From assembly GCA_934278925.1 (NCBI GenBank), contig CAKQWJ010000007.1, positions 1 through 64,000 on the forward strand: 64,000 bases of DNA, given 5' to 3'. Source of the DNA: an uncultured Clostridia bacterium (GTDB lineage: Bacteria > Bacillota > Clostridia > Peptostreptococcales > Anaerovoracaceae). Below, piece by piece: positions 17,003 to 25,592 of the stretch. The notes under the pieces were generated by a model. That model did no database searches and was not told the DNA's origin. It was given only the letters and a program-made list of their open reading frames with translations. Position numbers and translations under genes: made by a program. Each line of letters begins with the position of its first letter. Position 1 is the stretch's first letter.

Positions 17003-17046
17003 TCTTATACATGAATCTATATTTAATTAACTGGAGGTAAATACCA

Positions 17047-18132
17047 ATGGGCTATCGTGCAATTAATTTCTCTGCAGGTCCTTCTACCCTTCCTGAAGAG
17101 GTACTGAAGAAGGCAGCTGCTGAGATGCTGGACTATGAAGGAACCGGCGAATCCGTAATGGAGATGAGCCACAGATCTGCGGAATTCCAGAAGATCATCG
17201 ATGATGCGGAGCAGAATCTGAGAGATCTGATGAACATTCCGGATGACTACTATGTACTGTTCCTGCAGGGCGGCGGTACACTGCAGTTCTCCATGGTTCC
17301 GATTAACCTGCTGACCAATTCCAAGAAGGCAGACTATCTCATTACCGGTAACTGGGCGAAGAAAGCATATGAAGAAGCTCAGAAGTTCGGTGATATTCGT
17401 GCACTGGCAAGTTCTGCAGACAAGAACTTCTCTTACATTCCTAAGTTCAACAAGGAAGATATCCGTGAAGATGTAGACTACGTATACGTATGCTACAACA
17501 ACACCATTTACGGAACACACTGCAACGAAGTTCCGGATGTAGGAGATCATCTGCTGGTAGCAGACATGTCTTCCTGCATTCTGTCTGAGGAAATCGACGT
17601 TTCCAAGTTCGGTCTGATTTATGCAGGCGCGCAGAAGAACGTTGCTCCGGCAGGTGTAACAATCGTTATCGTTCGGAAGGATCTGGTAGGACATGCACCG
17701 GAGAACACTCCGATTTATCTGGACTATGCAATCCATGCAAAGAAGGGTTCCATGTACAACACCCCTCCTTGCTATCCAATCTACATGGCCGGCGAAGTAT
17801 TCAAGTATCTGAAGAGCATCGGCGGTGTTAAGGAAATCCATGAGAGAGACGTTCGCAAGGCCGGCAAGCTGTATGATTACCTGGATCACAGCGAAATGTT
17901 CAAGCCGACTGTTGCAAAGGAAGACCGTTCTCTGATGAACGTTACCTTCGTAACCGGAGATCCGGAACTGGACAAGAAGTTCATTGCCGGCGCAAGAGAG
18001 CGCGGCATGCTCAACCTGGCCGGACACAGAACAACCGGTGGTATGAGAGCCAGCATCTATAATGCGATGCCGGAAGAAGGCGTGGATGCACTGATTGCAT
18101 ACATGAAAGAATTCGAAGATGAGAACAAATAG
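17047..18132 (+). CDS. serC: Phosphoserine aminotransferase
   Basis: This PLP enzyme converts 3-phosphohydroxypyruvate and glutamate to phosphoserine. It has 361 residues and begins INFSAGPSTLPEEVL. It carries LFLQGGGTLQFSMVP and the PLP lysine K197 in YAGAQKNVAPAG, and ends with the family segment HRTTGGMRASIYNAMPEEGVD (as HRTTGGMRAS and IYNAMPEEGV). TGGAGG lies upstream. It overlaps the next gene by 14 bases. Codon use is strongly biased, typical of well-expressed housekeeping genes here. Confidence 0.96.
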   Translation: MGYRAINFSAGPSTLPEEVLKKAAAEMLDYEGTGESVMEMSHRSAEFQKIIDDAEQNLRDLMNIPDDYYVLFLQGGGTLQFSMVPINLLTNSKKADYLITGNWAKKAYEEAQKFGDIRALASSADKNFSYIPKFNKEDIREDVDYVYVCYNNTIYGTHCNEVPDVGDHLLVADMSSCILSEEIDVSKFGLIYAGAQKNVAPAGVTIVIVRKDLVGHAPENTPIYLDYAIHAKKGSMYNTPPCYPIYMAGEVFKYLKSIGGVKEIHERDVRKAGKLYDYLDHSEMFKPTVAKEDRSLMNVTFVTGDPELDKKFIAGARERGMLNLAGHRTTGGMRASIYNAMPEEGVDALIAYMKEFEDENK

Positions 18133-19483
18133 GGCAAACACCCGGACTCAAAAATCGAATAATATCGGAAAGAGCGTGATGGTGGTCATTTTGTCGGCAC
18201 TGATGGTGCTGATGGGGGTGACCACCCTCTTTTTAGATGAAACGTTTGCGGAATCCAAGCCGGAGATTGGGGCGGACTCTGCTTTTGTGGTGTCCGCATC
18301 TACGGGCCAGACGGTGTACCGGCTGCATACGGACCGAAAGCTGTCGCCGGGCGGTTTTACCAAAATCATGGCGGCCATGGTGGTGCTGGATCGGATGCAC
18401 GACCGGGCAGAGCTTCGGAATCGAATTACCGTGACCCGGGATGTGGCGTCGAAGGGGAAGCTCTTCAAGAAGGGCGACCAGATTACCGTCCGCGATCTTC
18501 TGGCGGCTATGCTGGTGGCGGATTCCGATGAGGCGGCCGTGGCTCTGGCGGTGTACTCTGCCGAGAACGTGCCGGCATTCGTGGAAGCGATGAATACCAA
18601 AGCGCAGGAGCTGGAACTGGAGAACACCCATTACACCACGGTGACCGGCAAATACGACGCCCTCCAGTACACCACTACGGAGGATACGGGATATCTGGTT
18701 CAGGCGGCGTTTAAGTATTCCCTGATTGAGAAATACCTTACGACGGAGGCCTGTACCACGACGGCGGTGGGGAAGACCGCATCGAAAACCCTGCGCCATT
18801 CCGACACTTTCCGATACTCCGGTTTGGTGGCGGCCAAAGGGGTGGAGAGCGGCGTATCGAAGCATTCGGTGAATTCTTTTGCGTACGCGGAGCAGGACGG
18901 CATGAAGCTGATTTCCGTAATTTTCGGGACCACCGCTAAGGAAAAGGATGCGCAGCAGAAACAGCTTCTGGATTACGGCTATGGGAAGGTCGCTCGCCAT
19001 ACGGTTCGGAAGGCCGGAGCCAAGGTGGGTAAAATCAAAATTCACCACGGCGCAAGAACCCGGGTTCCGGTATATACGAAAAGCAAAGCGTACGCCTACG
19101 TCCCAAAGGAGGGAAGCGACAGTTTGATTCGTACCCAGACCATCATCTACGACAAGCTGGAAGCGCCGGTAAAAGCCGGAACAAAGGCGGGCGAACTTCA
19201 GGTCTACGTTGCGGATGAACTGACCGGCACCGTGGATCTTGTGGTAAAAAAAGATGTAAAAACCGGATGGTTTCCGTCCTATCTGTACGTTTCCAACGGG
19301 CTGACGATTTTGATCGCCGCGGTGCTGCTGTGCCTGCTGTACTTCGTGCTCCGCATTCGGCGAATTCGGAGACGGAAGCGGCTGCTGGCAGAACGCCGGC
19401 GGAAGCAGAAAATCCGGGAAATTGCCCTGCGGGAATACGAAATTGAAGAGGATCGGAAGAGAAGAAACTGGACCTATCGGTAG
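18119..19483 (+). CDS. DacF-like D-alanyl-D-alanine carboxypeptidase homologue lacking catalytic motifs
   Basis: The 454-residue protein has the layout of penicillin-binding-protein-5-type carboxypeptidases. It has an N-terminal signal/anchor (residues 18-43), a serine-peptidase S11 domain (about 50-270), a beta-rich C-terminal domain and a membrane helix at about 390-410 with a very basic tail. All three active-site motifs are changed. SxxK is G79-F-T-K82, SxN is D135-S-D137 and KTG is E243-S-G245. It should not bind penicillin or cleave peptidoglycan. A structural or regulatory role is the inference. The start codon overlaps serC. An active dacF presumably exists elsewhere. Confidence 0.8.
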   Translation: MRTNRANTRTQKSNNIGKSVMVVILSALMVLMGVTTLFLDETFAESKPEIGADSAFVVSASTGQTVYRLHTDRKLSPGGFTKIMAAMVVLDRMHDRAELRNRITVTRDVASKGKLFKKGDQITVRDLLAAMLVADSDEAAVALAVYSAENVPAFVEAMNTKAQELELENTHYTTVTGKYDALQYTTTEDTGYLVQAAFKYSLIEKYLTTEACTTTAVGKTASKTLRHSDTFRYSGLVAAKGVESGVSKHSVNSFAYAEQDGMKLISVIFGTTAKEKDAQQKQLLDYGYGKVARHTVRKAGAKVGKIKIHHGARTRVPVYTKSKAYAYVPKEGSDSLIRTQTIIYDKLEAPVKAGTKAGELQVYVADELTGTVDLVVKKDVKTGWFPSYLYVSNGLTILIAAVLLCLLYFVLRIRRIRRRKRLLAERRRKQKIREIALREYEIEEDRKRRNWTYR

Positions 19484-19516
19484 AGAACCGAAGGATTGTG
19501 CAGGAGGGAAAAAGAG

Positions 19517-21412
19517 ATGTTTGATATCAGCGAAGAATTGAAAAAACTTCCCACCTGTCCGGGTGTCTATATGCACAAGGACCGCCTGGGAACGGTAATT
19601 TATGTGGGAAAAGCCGTGAACCTGCGCAGCCGGGTCCGCCAGTACTTCCGGAATTCTTCTCAGCACAGCCCAAAGGTCCGGTCCATGGTATCCAACATTG
19701 CGGAATTCGACTACATCACCTGCGGCACGGAGATGGAAGCGCTGATTCTGGAATGCAACCTAATCAAGAAATACATGCCGAAGTACAACATCCTCCTGAA
19801 GGATGACAAGACCTATCCCTACATTGAAGTGACCATGAGCGAAGAGTTTCCCCGGGTGATCCGTACCCGGGAGGTCAAGCGGGATGAGAATCGGTATTTT
19901 GGGCCCTACTCCGACAGCACCGCCGTGTGGCGAATTCTGAAAATGATTGATGAAATGTACCCCCTGAAGAAATGCAACACCCTGCATTTTCCGGAAAACA
20001 CCCGGCCCTGCCTGAATTATTTTATCGGAAAGTGCAAGGGAATCTGCGTGGGAAAAGCGAATCGGGAGGAATATCTGGAAATGATTCGGGATATTCTTGG
20101 AATTCTGGGCGGAAAGGATGCGGGGGTCATCCGGAAGCTGGAAGGAAAGATGATGGAAGCGTCGGATGCTTTGAAGTATGAGGAGGCGGCGAAATACCGA
20201 GACTACATTCGGGCGCTGCGGTCCCTCAGCGAGAAACAGCGGGCCACCATGGTGCGGGAACACGATATCGACATCCTGATTCCGATTCGCACCCATCACA
20301 ACCAGATTGTGGCGCAGTACCGGGTACGGGAAGGCAAGATGATCGGTCGGGAAATCATCTATATGAACGACGAGACGGAGTCCACCCGGGAGGAACTGCT
20401 CAGCGCTTTTCTGAAGCAGTACTACCTGTCCACTTCGAGGATTCCCAAAGAGGTGATGGTGCCGGTGCACCCGGAGGAGGAGGATTTGATTTCCGAACTT
20501 TTGAACCACATTGATGAGATGAACGCCAAGGCGGGAACCGATGTGCCCCACAAAACCCGGCTGTACATACCGGAGCGGGGAGAGAAAAAGGCCATTCTGG
20601 ATATGACTTTGGCGGATTCGGTGGAACTGGCCCGTTCGTTGGACGAGAGAGCCAGCCGGGACGAGGAGCGAAAGAGAAACCTGCGGAAGAAGATTTCGGA
20701 GCTGATTCGCCGGGCGGTGGAAATCGATGGGTCGATTTCCCGGCTGCTGGAAGAGGACGACGAAGAAGAATATCGGGTGGAGGCCTACGATATCTCCAAC
20801 ATGAACGGCCTGGATACGGTGGGTGCCATGGTGGTGTACGAGGGCAGCCGGCCGGTGCGGAACGATTACCGGAAGTTCCGGATTCGAACTGCCGAGGGCG
20901 ACGACTACGGCAGCCTGCAGGAAGTGATGTACCGGCGTCTAAAACGGGCCCGGGAAGGGGATCCCGGGTTCAGCCGGTATCCGGATATCATGTTCATCGA
21001 CGGCGGATTGGGGCAAGTGCATGCGGTAAAAACAGTGATGGATGCGTTCCGGCTGACGATTCCGGTAGTGGGCTTGGCGAAGGACGATGCCCATCGAACC
21101 CGAGCCGTGGTGTTCACCGACGGAAGCGAAATCGATCTGAAAGAGGAACCCCTGCTGTTCAGTTATGCGGGAAATATTCAGGAAGAAGTGCACCGCTTTG
21201 CCATTACCTTCCACCGGGGCACGCGAGGGAAGAAAATGACCCACTCCGTGCTGGAAGAAATTCCGAAAATCGGGCCGAAGCGGCGGAAGGCGCTGATGGA
21301 GAAATTTCGCAGCATTGATGCGATTCGAAAGGCTTCCTACGAGGAATTGATGGAAACGGAAGGAATGAATTCTCAGGCGGCGGAAAGTGTTTTGGAATTC
21401 TTTCATCAATAA
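19517..21412 (+). CDS. uvrC: Excinuclease ABC subunit C
   Basis: UvrC is the nuclease of nucleotide excision repair and makes both incisions around a lesion. Its 631 residues carry an N-terminal GIY-YIG domain (CPGVYMHKDRLGTVIYVGKAVNLRSRV), a UVR motif at about 200-235, an RNase H-like endonuclease domain (YDISNMNGLDTVGAMVV, MFIDGGLGQVHAV) and C-terminal helix-hairpin-helix motifs (IPKIGPKRRKALMEKF). The start at 19517 has CAGGAGGG upstream. uvrA and uvrB are not in the window. Confidence 0.96.
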   Translation: MFDISEELKKLPTCPGVYMHKDRLGTVIYVGKAVNLRSRVRQYFRNSSQHSPKVRSMVSNIAEFDYITCGTEMEALILECNLIKKYMPKYNILLKDDKTYPYIEVTMSEEFPRVIRTREVKRDENRYFGPYSDSTAVWRILKMIDEMYPLKKCNTLHFPENTRPCLNYFIGKCKGICVGKANREEYLEMIRDILGILGGKDAGVIRKLEGKMMEASDALKYEEAAKYRDYIRALRSLSEKQRATMVREHDIDILIPIRTHHNQIVAQYRVREGKMIGREIIYMNDETESTREELLSAFLKQYYLSTSRIPKEVMVPVHPEEEDLISELLNHIDEMNAKAGTDVPHKTRLYIPERGEKKAILDMTLADSVELARSLDERASRDEERKRNLRKKISELIRRAVEIDGSISRLLEEDDEEEYRVEAYDISNMNGLDTVGAMVVYEGSRPVRNDYRKFRIRTAEGDDYGSLQEVMYRRLKRAREGDPGFSRYPDIMFIDGGLGQVHAVKTVMDAFRLTIPVVGLAKDDAHRTRAVVFTDGSEIDLKEEPLLFSYAGNIQEEVHRFAITFHRGTRGKKMTHSVLEEIPKIGPKRRKALMEKFRSIDAIRKASYEELMETEGMNSQAAESVLEFFHQ

Positions 21413-21413
21413 C

Positions 21414-21442
21414 TTGCTATTTAAAGATATTCATGGTATATT
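21414..21442 (+). promoter_or_regulatory. Promoter for the DUF1292 gene
   Basis: TTGCTA is followed by a 17-base spacer and TATATT, starting right at the uvrC stop. Confidence 0.55.
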
Positions 21443-21520
21443 TTGAATTACGATTTATCTCTCCGGAAGGAAGGTAGGTTGGGAAATTACATTTATGTTG
21501 AAGGTAAGGAGAGTAGCGAA

Positions 21521-21802
21521 ATGGCGGAAGATCAGAACAAAGAGCTGCTGGAAGAAGAAACTGAAGAGGATTTCATCACACTGGAATTTGATGACGGTAC
21601 AGTAGTGGAGTGCTACATTACAGGTGTATTCGATCTGAACGGAAAGGAATACATTGCACTGGAGCCGGATGATGGCACCGATGATGTATATATTTACGGA
21701 TATAAGGACAACGGTGACGACACGTTCGATTTGGTTGAAATCGAGAGTGAAGAGGAGTTCGGCGCAGCGGTTGAGGAATTCGATCGCCTGATGATGCAGT
21801 AG
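21521..21802 (+). CDS. DUF1292 family small acidic protein
   Basis: This is a 93-residue, strongly acidic protein of the DUF1292 family (YrzB-like) of Firmicutes. The family core is ITLEFDDGTVVECYITGVFDLNGKEYIAL followed by the VYIYGYK segment. Function is unknown. In many relatives it sits with yrrK and ruvX-type genes, but here it stands alone with its own promoter and terminator. The start at 21521 follows AAGGAGA; a longer in-frame extension upstream lacks a ribosome binding site and family similarity. Confidence 0.85.
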   Translation: MAEDQNKELLEEETEEDFITLEFDDGTVVECYITGVFDLNGKEYIALEPDDGTDDVYIYGYKDNGDDTFDLVEIESEEEFGAAVEEFDRLMMQ

Positions 21803-21813
21803 TGAAATAAGGC

Positions 21814-21850
21814 TTTTGCGCCGTTTCGAAACGGCGCAAAAACTTTTTTT
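21814..21850 (+). terminator. Terminator after the DUF1292 gene
   Basis: A 28-base perfect palindrome centred on TTTCGAAA (arms TTTTGCGCCG and CGGCGCAAAA) is followed by C and seven T. Confidence 0.9.
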
Positions 21851-21860
21851 AAAAAAGGGG

Positions 21861-21889
21861 TTTACAAACCATCCTGAAGTGTGTATAAT
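21861..21889 (+). promoter_or_regulatory. Promoter for tRNA-Leu
   Basis: TTTACA is followed by a 17-base spacer and TATAAT; the tRNA begins 44 bases further on. Confidence 0.7.
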
Positions 21890-21933
21890 AACTATTGTGA
21901 GTTGCGAAAGAAACAACTCAGAAAAATAAATCT

Positions 21934-22019
21934 GCGGATGTGGCGGAATTGGCAGACGCGCACGGTTCAGGTCCGTGTGACCACAAATCATGTGGGTTCG
22001 AGTCCCACCATCCGCACCA
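21934..22019 (+). tRNA. tRNA-Leu (anticodon CAG)
   Basis: The 86-base sequence has acceptor arms GCGGATG and CATCCGC, a D arm of the Leu type, anticodon CAG in GGTTCAGGTCC, a long variable arm typical of class II tRNAs, a TTCGAGTC T loop and encoded CCA. Confidence 0.95.
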
Positions 22020-22021
22020 AG

Positions 22022-22056
22022 AAAAGCGATATTCTGCGGAATATCGCTTTTTACTT
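22022..22056 (+). terminator. Terminator after tRNA-Leu
   Basis: AAAAGCGATATTC pairs with GGAATATCGCTTTT around a short TGC loop, followed by T-rich sequence. Confidence 0.8.
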
Positions 22057-22080
22057 TTATCGGAGGAAAATAAGAAATAA

Positions 22081-22881
22081 ATGGATAACAGACCAATTGG
22101 TTTTTTTGACTCCGGACTGGGCGGCCTTACCAGCGTATCTGCACTGCAGAGCCGGCTGCCGAAAGAACGGGTGATATATTATGGGGACACGGCGAGAACC
22201 CCTTACGGATCTAAGTCCCCGGAAACAATTCGAAAGTTCGCTTCCCAGATTGTGGACTATCTGGTGAGCAAGGACGTGAAAATGGTGGTGATTGCCTGCA
22301 ACACCGTGACGTCCCTGGCGTTGGACGATTTGAGGCAGCAGCATCCGGAACTGCCGATTATCGGCGTCATCGAACCGACGGTTCGGAAGGTGGTGCAGAG
22401 CCACTGTCCGAACGTGGGGATTATCGCTACCAAAGCCACCATTCAGAGTGATGTCTATGCGCGGCTGCTGCACAACCTGGATCCGTCCATTCGGACAAGC
22501 AGCCTGGCTTGCCCGGCGTTCGTGCCGCTGATTGAAGAGGGCATCATCGACAACGAAATTATGGATTTGACCATCCGCTACTACATGGACGATTTCGTTC
22601 GGGAAAACGGATTTAATCATCTGATTCTGGGATGCACCCATTATCCGATGATTGCGGACAATCTGAAACGAATCTACCCCCACATGAATCTGATCAGCTC
22701 TTCCGAAGCGGTCATCGATGAGGTGGAGGAGGTGCTGGCGGCTCGGGATCAGTTTGCCGAGCAGCGGACCGAGGAGGACCGGTTCTATGCCAGCGACCTG
22801 TCGGATAACTTTATCCGGATGACGGATCGGCTGACAGAGGGAAAAAATTCCAGAATTAAACTGAAAAAAATGGAAGAATAA
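22081..22881 (+). CDS. murI: Glutamate racemase
   Basis: This cytosolic enzyme makes D-glutamate for peptidoglycan. Its 266 residues carry the N-terminal PIGFFDSGLGGLTSV motif, YYGDTARTPYG, the first catalytic Cys in VIACNTVTSLA and the second in LILGCTHYP. It is the full family length. GGAGG lies about 14 bases before the start, a slightly long spacing, but no better start is available because homology begins at residue 4. Confidence 0.95.
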   Translation: MDNRPIGFFDSGLGGLTSVSALQSRLPKERVIYYGDTARTPYGSKSPETIRKFASQIVDYLVSKDVKMVVIACNTVTSLALDDLRQQHPELPIIGVIEPTVRKVVQSHCPNVGIIATKATIQSDVYARLLHNLDPSIRTSSLACPAFVPLIEEGIIDNEIMDLTIRYYMDDFVRENGFNHLILGCTHYPMIADNLKRIYPHMNLISSSEAVIDEVEEVLAARDQFAEQRTEEDRFYASDLSDNFIRMTDRLTEGKNSRIKLKKMEE

Positions 22882-22893
22882 GGGGGATTATCC

Positions 22894-22964
22894 CCAAAAA
22901 AGTCATTTTACGGAATGGATATGTGCAAGATTGAGCCCTATCCATTGACAATAATGGCTTTTTT
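22894..22964 (+). terminator. Nested hairpin after murI
   Basis: The outer arms AAAAAAGTCATT and AATGGCTTTTTT enclose an inner hairpin with arms AATGGATA and TATCCATT. It ends in six T. The -35 box of the next promoter lies within it. Confidence 0.6.
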
Positions 22965-22973
22965 ATGTAAAAT
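22945..22973 (+). promoter_or_regulatory. Promoter for the CYTH gene
   Basis: TTGACA is followed by a 17-base spacer and TAAAAT, 50 bases before the start codon. It overlaps the upstream terminator hairpin. Confidence 0.7.
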
Positions 22974-23022
22974 TACTTGATATTGTTGATATTTTGCCGC
23001 AATGCGGCCAGTGGGAGATAAT

Positions 23023-23655
23023 ATGGAAACAGAATACAAGTATCGTCTGGATGATGAATCTTTGATTCAGGAGATTATCGACGATCCCATGCTGGATGAA
23101 TATGTAGACCGGGATTCCCTGGAGAAGATTCGGATGCATGCCGTGTATTTTGATACGGACGACATGGATTTGAAACAATCCGGAATTGCGTATCGAATTC
23201 GATATGAGAACGATCGGATTACAGCAACGATTAAGTGGGATAATCACGTGGAGAATGGACGTCATTCCAGAGAAGAATTTAATCTAGTCATAACGGATGA
23301 GCGTTTTGCGGAGCATCCGAATATTGAAGCATTCGAGTCCAGTGATGCCTATGACGTGCTGCTGAAGGCAGCCGGTCATAAGGAGCTTCACAAGAAGGTG
23401 GAAATGGATTTCACCCGGAAGCTGATCAAGGTGGATACCGGCAATTCCATCAGTGCGCTTTCCTTCGACGAGGGCGTGATTCACGGATTGCACGGGGACA
23501 AGGACGTATTGGAGATGGAACTGGAATGGTACTACGGAAATTCGGAAGATTTTCAGGACATTGCAGAATCTCTGGCAGAGAAATATTCTCTGGAGCCGGA
23601 AGACATCTCGAAACTGCAAAGAGGATTTTTACCGGACGACGAGCCGGAAAAATAA
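23023..23655 (+). CDS. CYTH-domain phosphatase-like protein
   Basis: CYTH proteins bind triphosphorylated compounds and two metal ions in a beta-barrel tunnel. The diagnostic N-terminal ExExK motif is present as METEYKYRL. Charged tunnel strands follow (YFDTDDMDL, YRIRYENDRITATIKW, VLEMELEWYYG). The 210 residues fit the family. Activity in relatives ranges over thiamine triphosphatase, inorganic triphosphatase and adenylate cyclase, so the substrate is open. The start at 23023 follows GGGAGA; the upstream in-frame GTG/ATG extension is not favoured. Confidence 0.82.
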   Translation: METEYKYRLDDESLIQEIIDDPMLDEYVDRDSLEKIRMHAVYFDTDDMDLKQSGIAYRIRYENDRITATIKWDNHVENGRHSREEFNLVITDERFAEHPNIEAFESSDAYDVLLKAAGHKELHKKVEMDFTRKLIKVDTGNSISALSFDEGVIHGLHGDKDVLEMELEWYYGNSEDFQDIAESLAEKYSLEPEDISKLQRGFLPDDEPEK

Positions 23656-23689
23656 AACAAATTAAGTTCGTTTTTCAGGAGGAATATTA

Positions 23690-24997
23690 ATGAAAACTAC
23701 TTTTATCGCAAAAGAAGGCAATGATGCAAAGTTTACTATGGTTTTTACCGGTGAAGAGTTCGAAAATGCTGTAGTGAATGCTTATAAGAACAACAAGGAT
23801 CGCTTCGAAATCAAGGGCTTCCGTAAGGGAAAGGCTCCGAGAAAGATGATTGAGAACACCTATGGCGAAGATATCTTCTACGATGAAGCGCTGAACGACT
23901 TGCTGCAGAGCGGTTATCCGGCAGCTCTGAACGAGCTGGATCTGGAAGTTATCGATCAGCCGAGACTGAACCTGGGCGAGCTGAAGAAGGGCGAAGATGT
24001 TGAAATCACCGCAACCGTTGCTTGCTTCCCGGAAGTTGAAGCAAAGGATTACTTCGGCCTGGAAGTAGAGAAGATTGAGCACGAAGTAACCGATGAGGAC
24101 ATCCAGAGAGAACTGGAGAGAGTTCAGAAGGCTCATTCCAGCATGGAAACCGTAACCGACCGCAAGACCGAAGAGGGAGATACCGTTGTTCTGGACTTTG
24201 ACGGTTCCGTAGACGGCGTTCACTTTGACGGCGGCAAGGCAGAGAACTTTGACCTGAAGCTGGGTTCCGGACAGTTCATCCCGGGTTTTGAGGATCAGCT
24301 GGTTGGAAAAGAAGCCGGTGAGGAAGTAGACGTTCACGTTACTTTCCCGGAAGGTTATCAGGCAGAGGATCTGGCAGGCAAGGAAGCGCTCTTCGAATGC
24401 AAGATCAACGAGGTTAAGAGAGAGGTTCTGCCGGAAATCAACGATGAGCTGGCAAGCGATGTCAGCGAGTTTGAGACTCTGGAAGAGTACAAGAACTCCA
24501 TCCGCGAGAGAATGCAGAAAGAGGATGACGAGAGAGCAGACAGCATCATGAAGGACAGCATGGTTCAGAAGCTGATCGACGTGAACAGCGTAGACACTCC
24601 GGCATCCATGGTAGAATCCGAAATCGACACCATGATTCAGGGAATGCAGCAGCAGCTGGCATACCAGGGTCTGTCTCTGGAGCAGTATCAGAAGTTCACC
24701 GGAATGGATATGGCTGCAATGAGAGACCAGGCTCGTATGGATGCGGAGAAGAGAGTTGCATCCAGAATCCTGCTGAAGGCCGTAATCCGTCAGGAGAACA
24801 TCGAGGCAACCGAAGAGGATATCGATAAGGAAATGGCAGACTTCGCTGCTCAGTACGGACAGTCCGTAGAAGATGTGAAGAAGATGATCGGAAACGACCT
24901 GCACTACTTCGAAGAGGATGTTAAGATGAAGAAGGCCATCGACATGATGTTCGAGAAGGCAAATTTTGTTGCTGCTAAGGCAAAGGAAGAAGAATAA
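23690..24997 (+). CDS. tig: Trigger factor
   Basis: This ribosome-associated chaperone and peptidyl-prolyl isomerase binds nascent chains at the exit tunnel. Its 435 residues have an N-terminal ribosome-binding domain with FEIKGFRKGKAPRKMIE, an FKBP-type domain at about 155-245 (GDTVVLDFDGSVDGVHFDGG, FIPGFEDQLVG) and a helical C-terminal chaperone domain. AGGAGG precedes the start. It is followed after three bases by clpP, then clpX and lon, the usual Firmicute tig-clpP-clpX order. Confidence 0.97.
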   Translation: MKTTFIAKEGNDAKFTMVFTGEEFENAVVNAYKNNKDRFEIKGFRKGKAPRKMIENTYGEDIFYDEALNDLLQSGYPAALNELDLEVIDQPRLNLGELKKGEDVEITATVACFPEVEAKDYFGLEVEKIEHEVTDEDIQRELERVQKAHSSMETVTDRKTEEGDTVVLDFDGSVDGVHFDGGKAENFDLKLGSGQFIPGFEDQLVGKEAGEEVDVHVTFPEGYQAEDLAGKEALFECKINEVKREVLPEINDELASDVSEFETLEEYKNSIRERMQKEDDERADSIMKDSMVQKLIDVNSVDTPASMVESEIDTMIQGMQQQLAYQGLSLEQYQKFTGMDMAAMRDQARMDAEKRVASRILLKAVIRQENIEATEEDIDKEMADFAAQYGQSVEDVKKMIGNDLHYFEEDVKMKKAIDMMFEKANFVAAKAKEEE

Positions 24998-25000
24998 TCT

Positions 25001-25579
25001 ATGAACACAATTCCAGTAGTTGTTGAACAGACCGGAAACGGCGAGCGCAGTTACGATATTTATTCCAGACTGCTGAAGGATCGAATCATTTTCATCGACC
25101 AGCAGGTGGACGAGCATCTGGCCAGCATTGTGGTGGCGCAGCTCTTGTTCCTGGAAGCGGAAGACCCGGAAAAGGATATTAATATCTACATCAACTCTCC
25201 GGGCGGAATGGTGACGGCCGGCTTGGCGATTCTGGATACCATGAATTACGTAAAACCGGATATTTCCACCATCTGTGTGGGCCTGGCAGCCAGCATGGGT
25301 GCCGTGCTGCTTTCGGCAGGAACCAAAGGGAAACGATATGCTCTGCCCAACGCGGAGATTATGATTCATCAGCCGCTGGGTGGCGCACAGGGCCAAGCTT
25401 CCGATATTAAGATTCAGGCCGATTGGATGATGAAAACCAAGGAACGTCTGAACCACATTCTTGCTGAAAATACGGGAAAAGATCTTTCCATTATCGAGCG
25501 GGATACCGACAGAGATAATTTCATGTACGCAGATGAAGCGGTGGAATACGGACTGATCGATCGGGTATTGAAGAAGTAA
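25001..25579 (+). CDS. clpP: ATP-dependent Clp protease proteolytic subunit
   Basis: ClpP is the tetradecameric serine protease chamber fed by ClpX or ClpC. Its 192 residues carry the catalytic Ser98 in GLAASMGAVLL, the His in MIHQPLGG and the Asp in RDTDRDNFM. The YINSPGGMVTAGLAI segment is present. It starts three bases after tig and ends 13 bases before clpX, consistent with one operon. Confidence 0.97.
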   Translation: MNTIPVVVEQTGNGERSYDIYSRLLKDRIIFIDQQVDEHLASIVVAQLLFLEAEDPEKDINIYINSPGGMVTAGLAILDTMNYVKPDISTICVGLAASMGAVLLSAGTKGKRYALPNAEIMIHQPLGGAQGQASDIKIQADWMMKTKERLNHILAENTGKDLSIIERDTDRDNFMYADEAVEYGLIDRVLKK

Positions 25580-25592
25580 TAGAGGAGAATCT

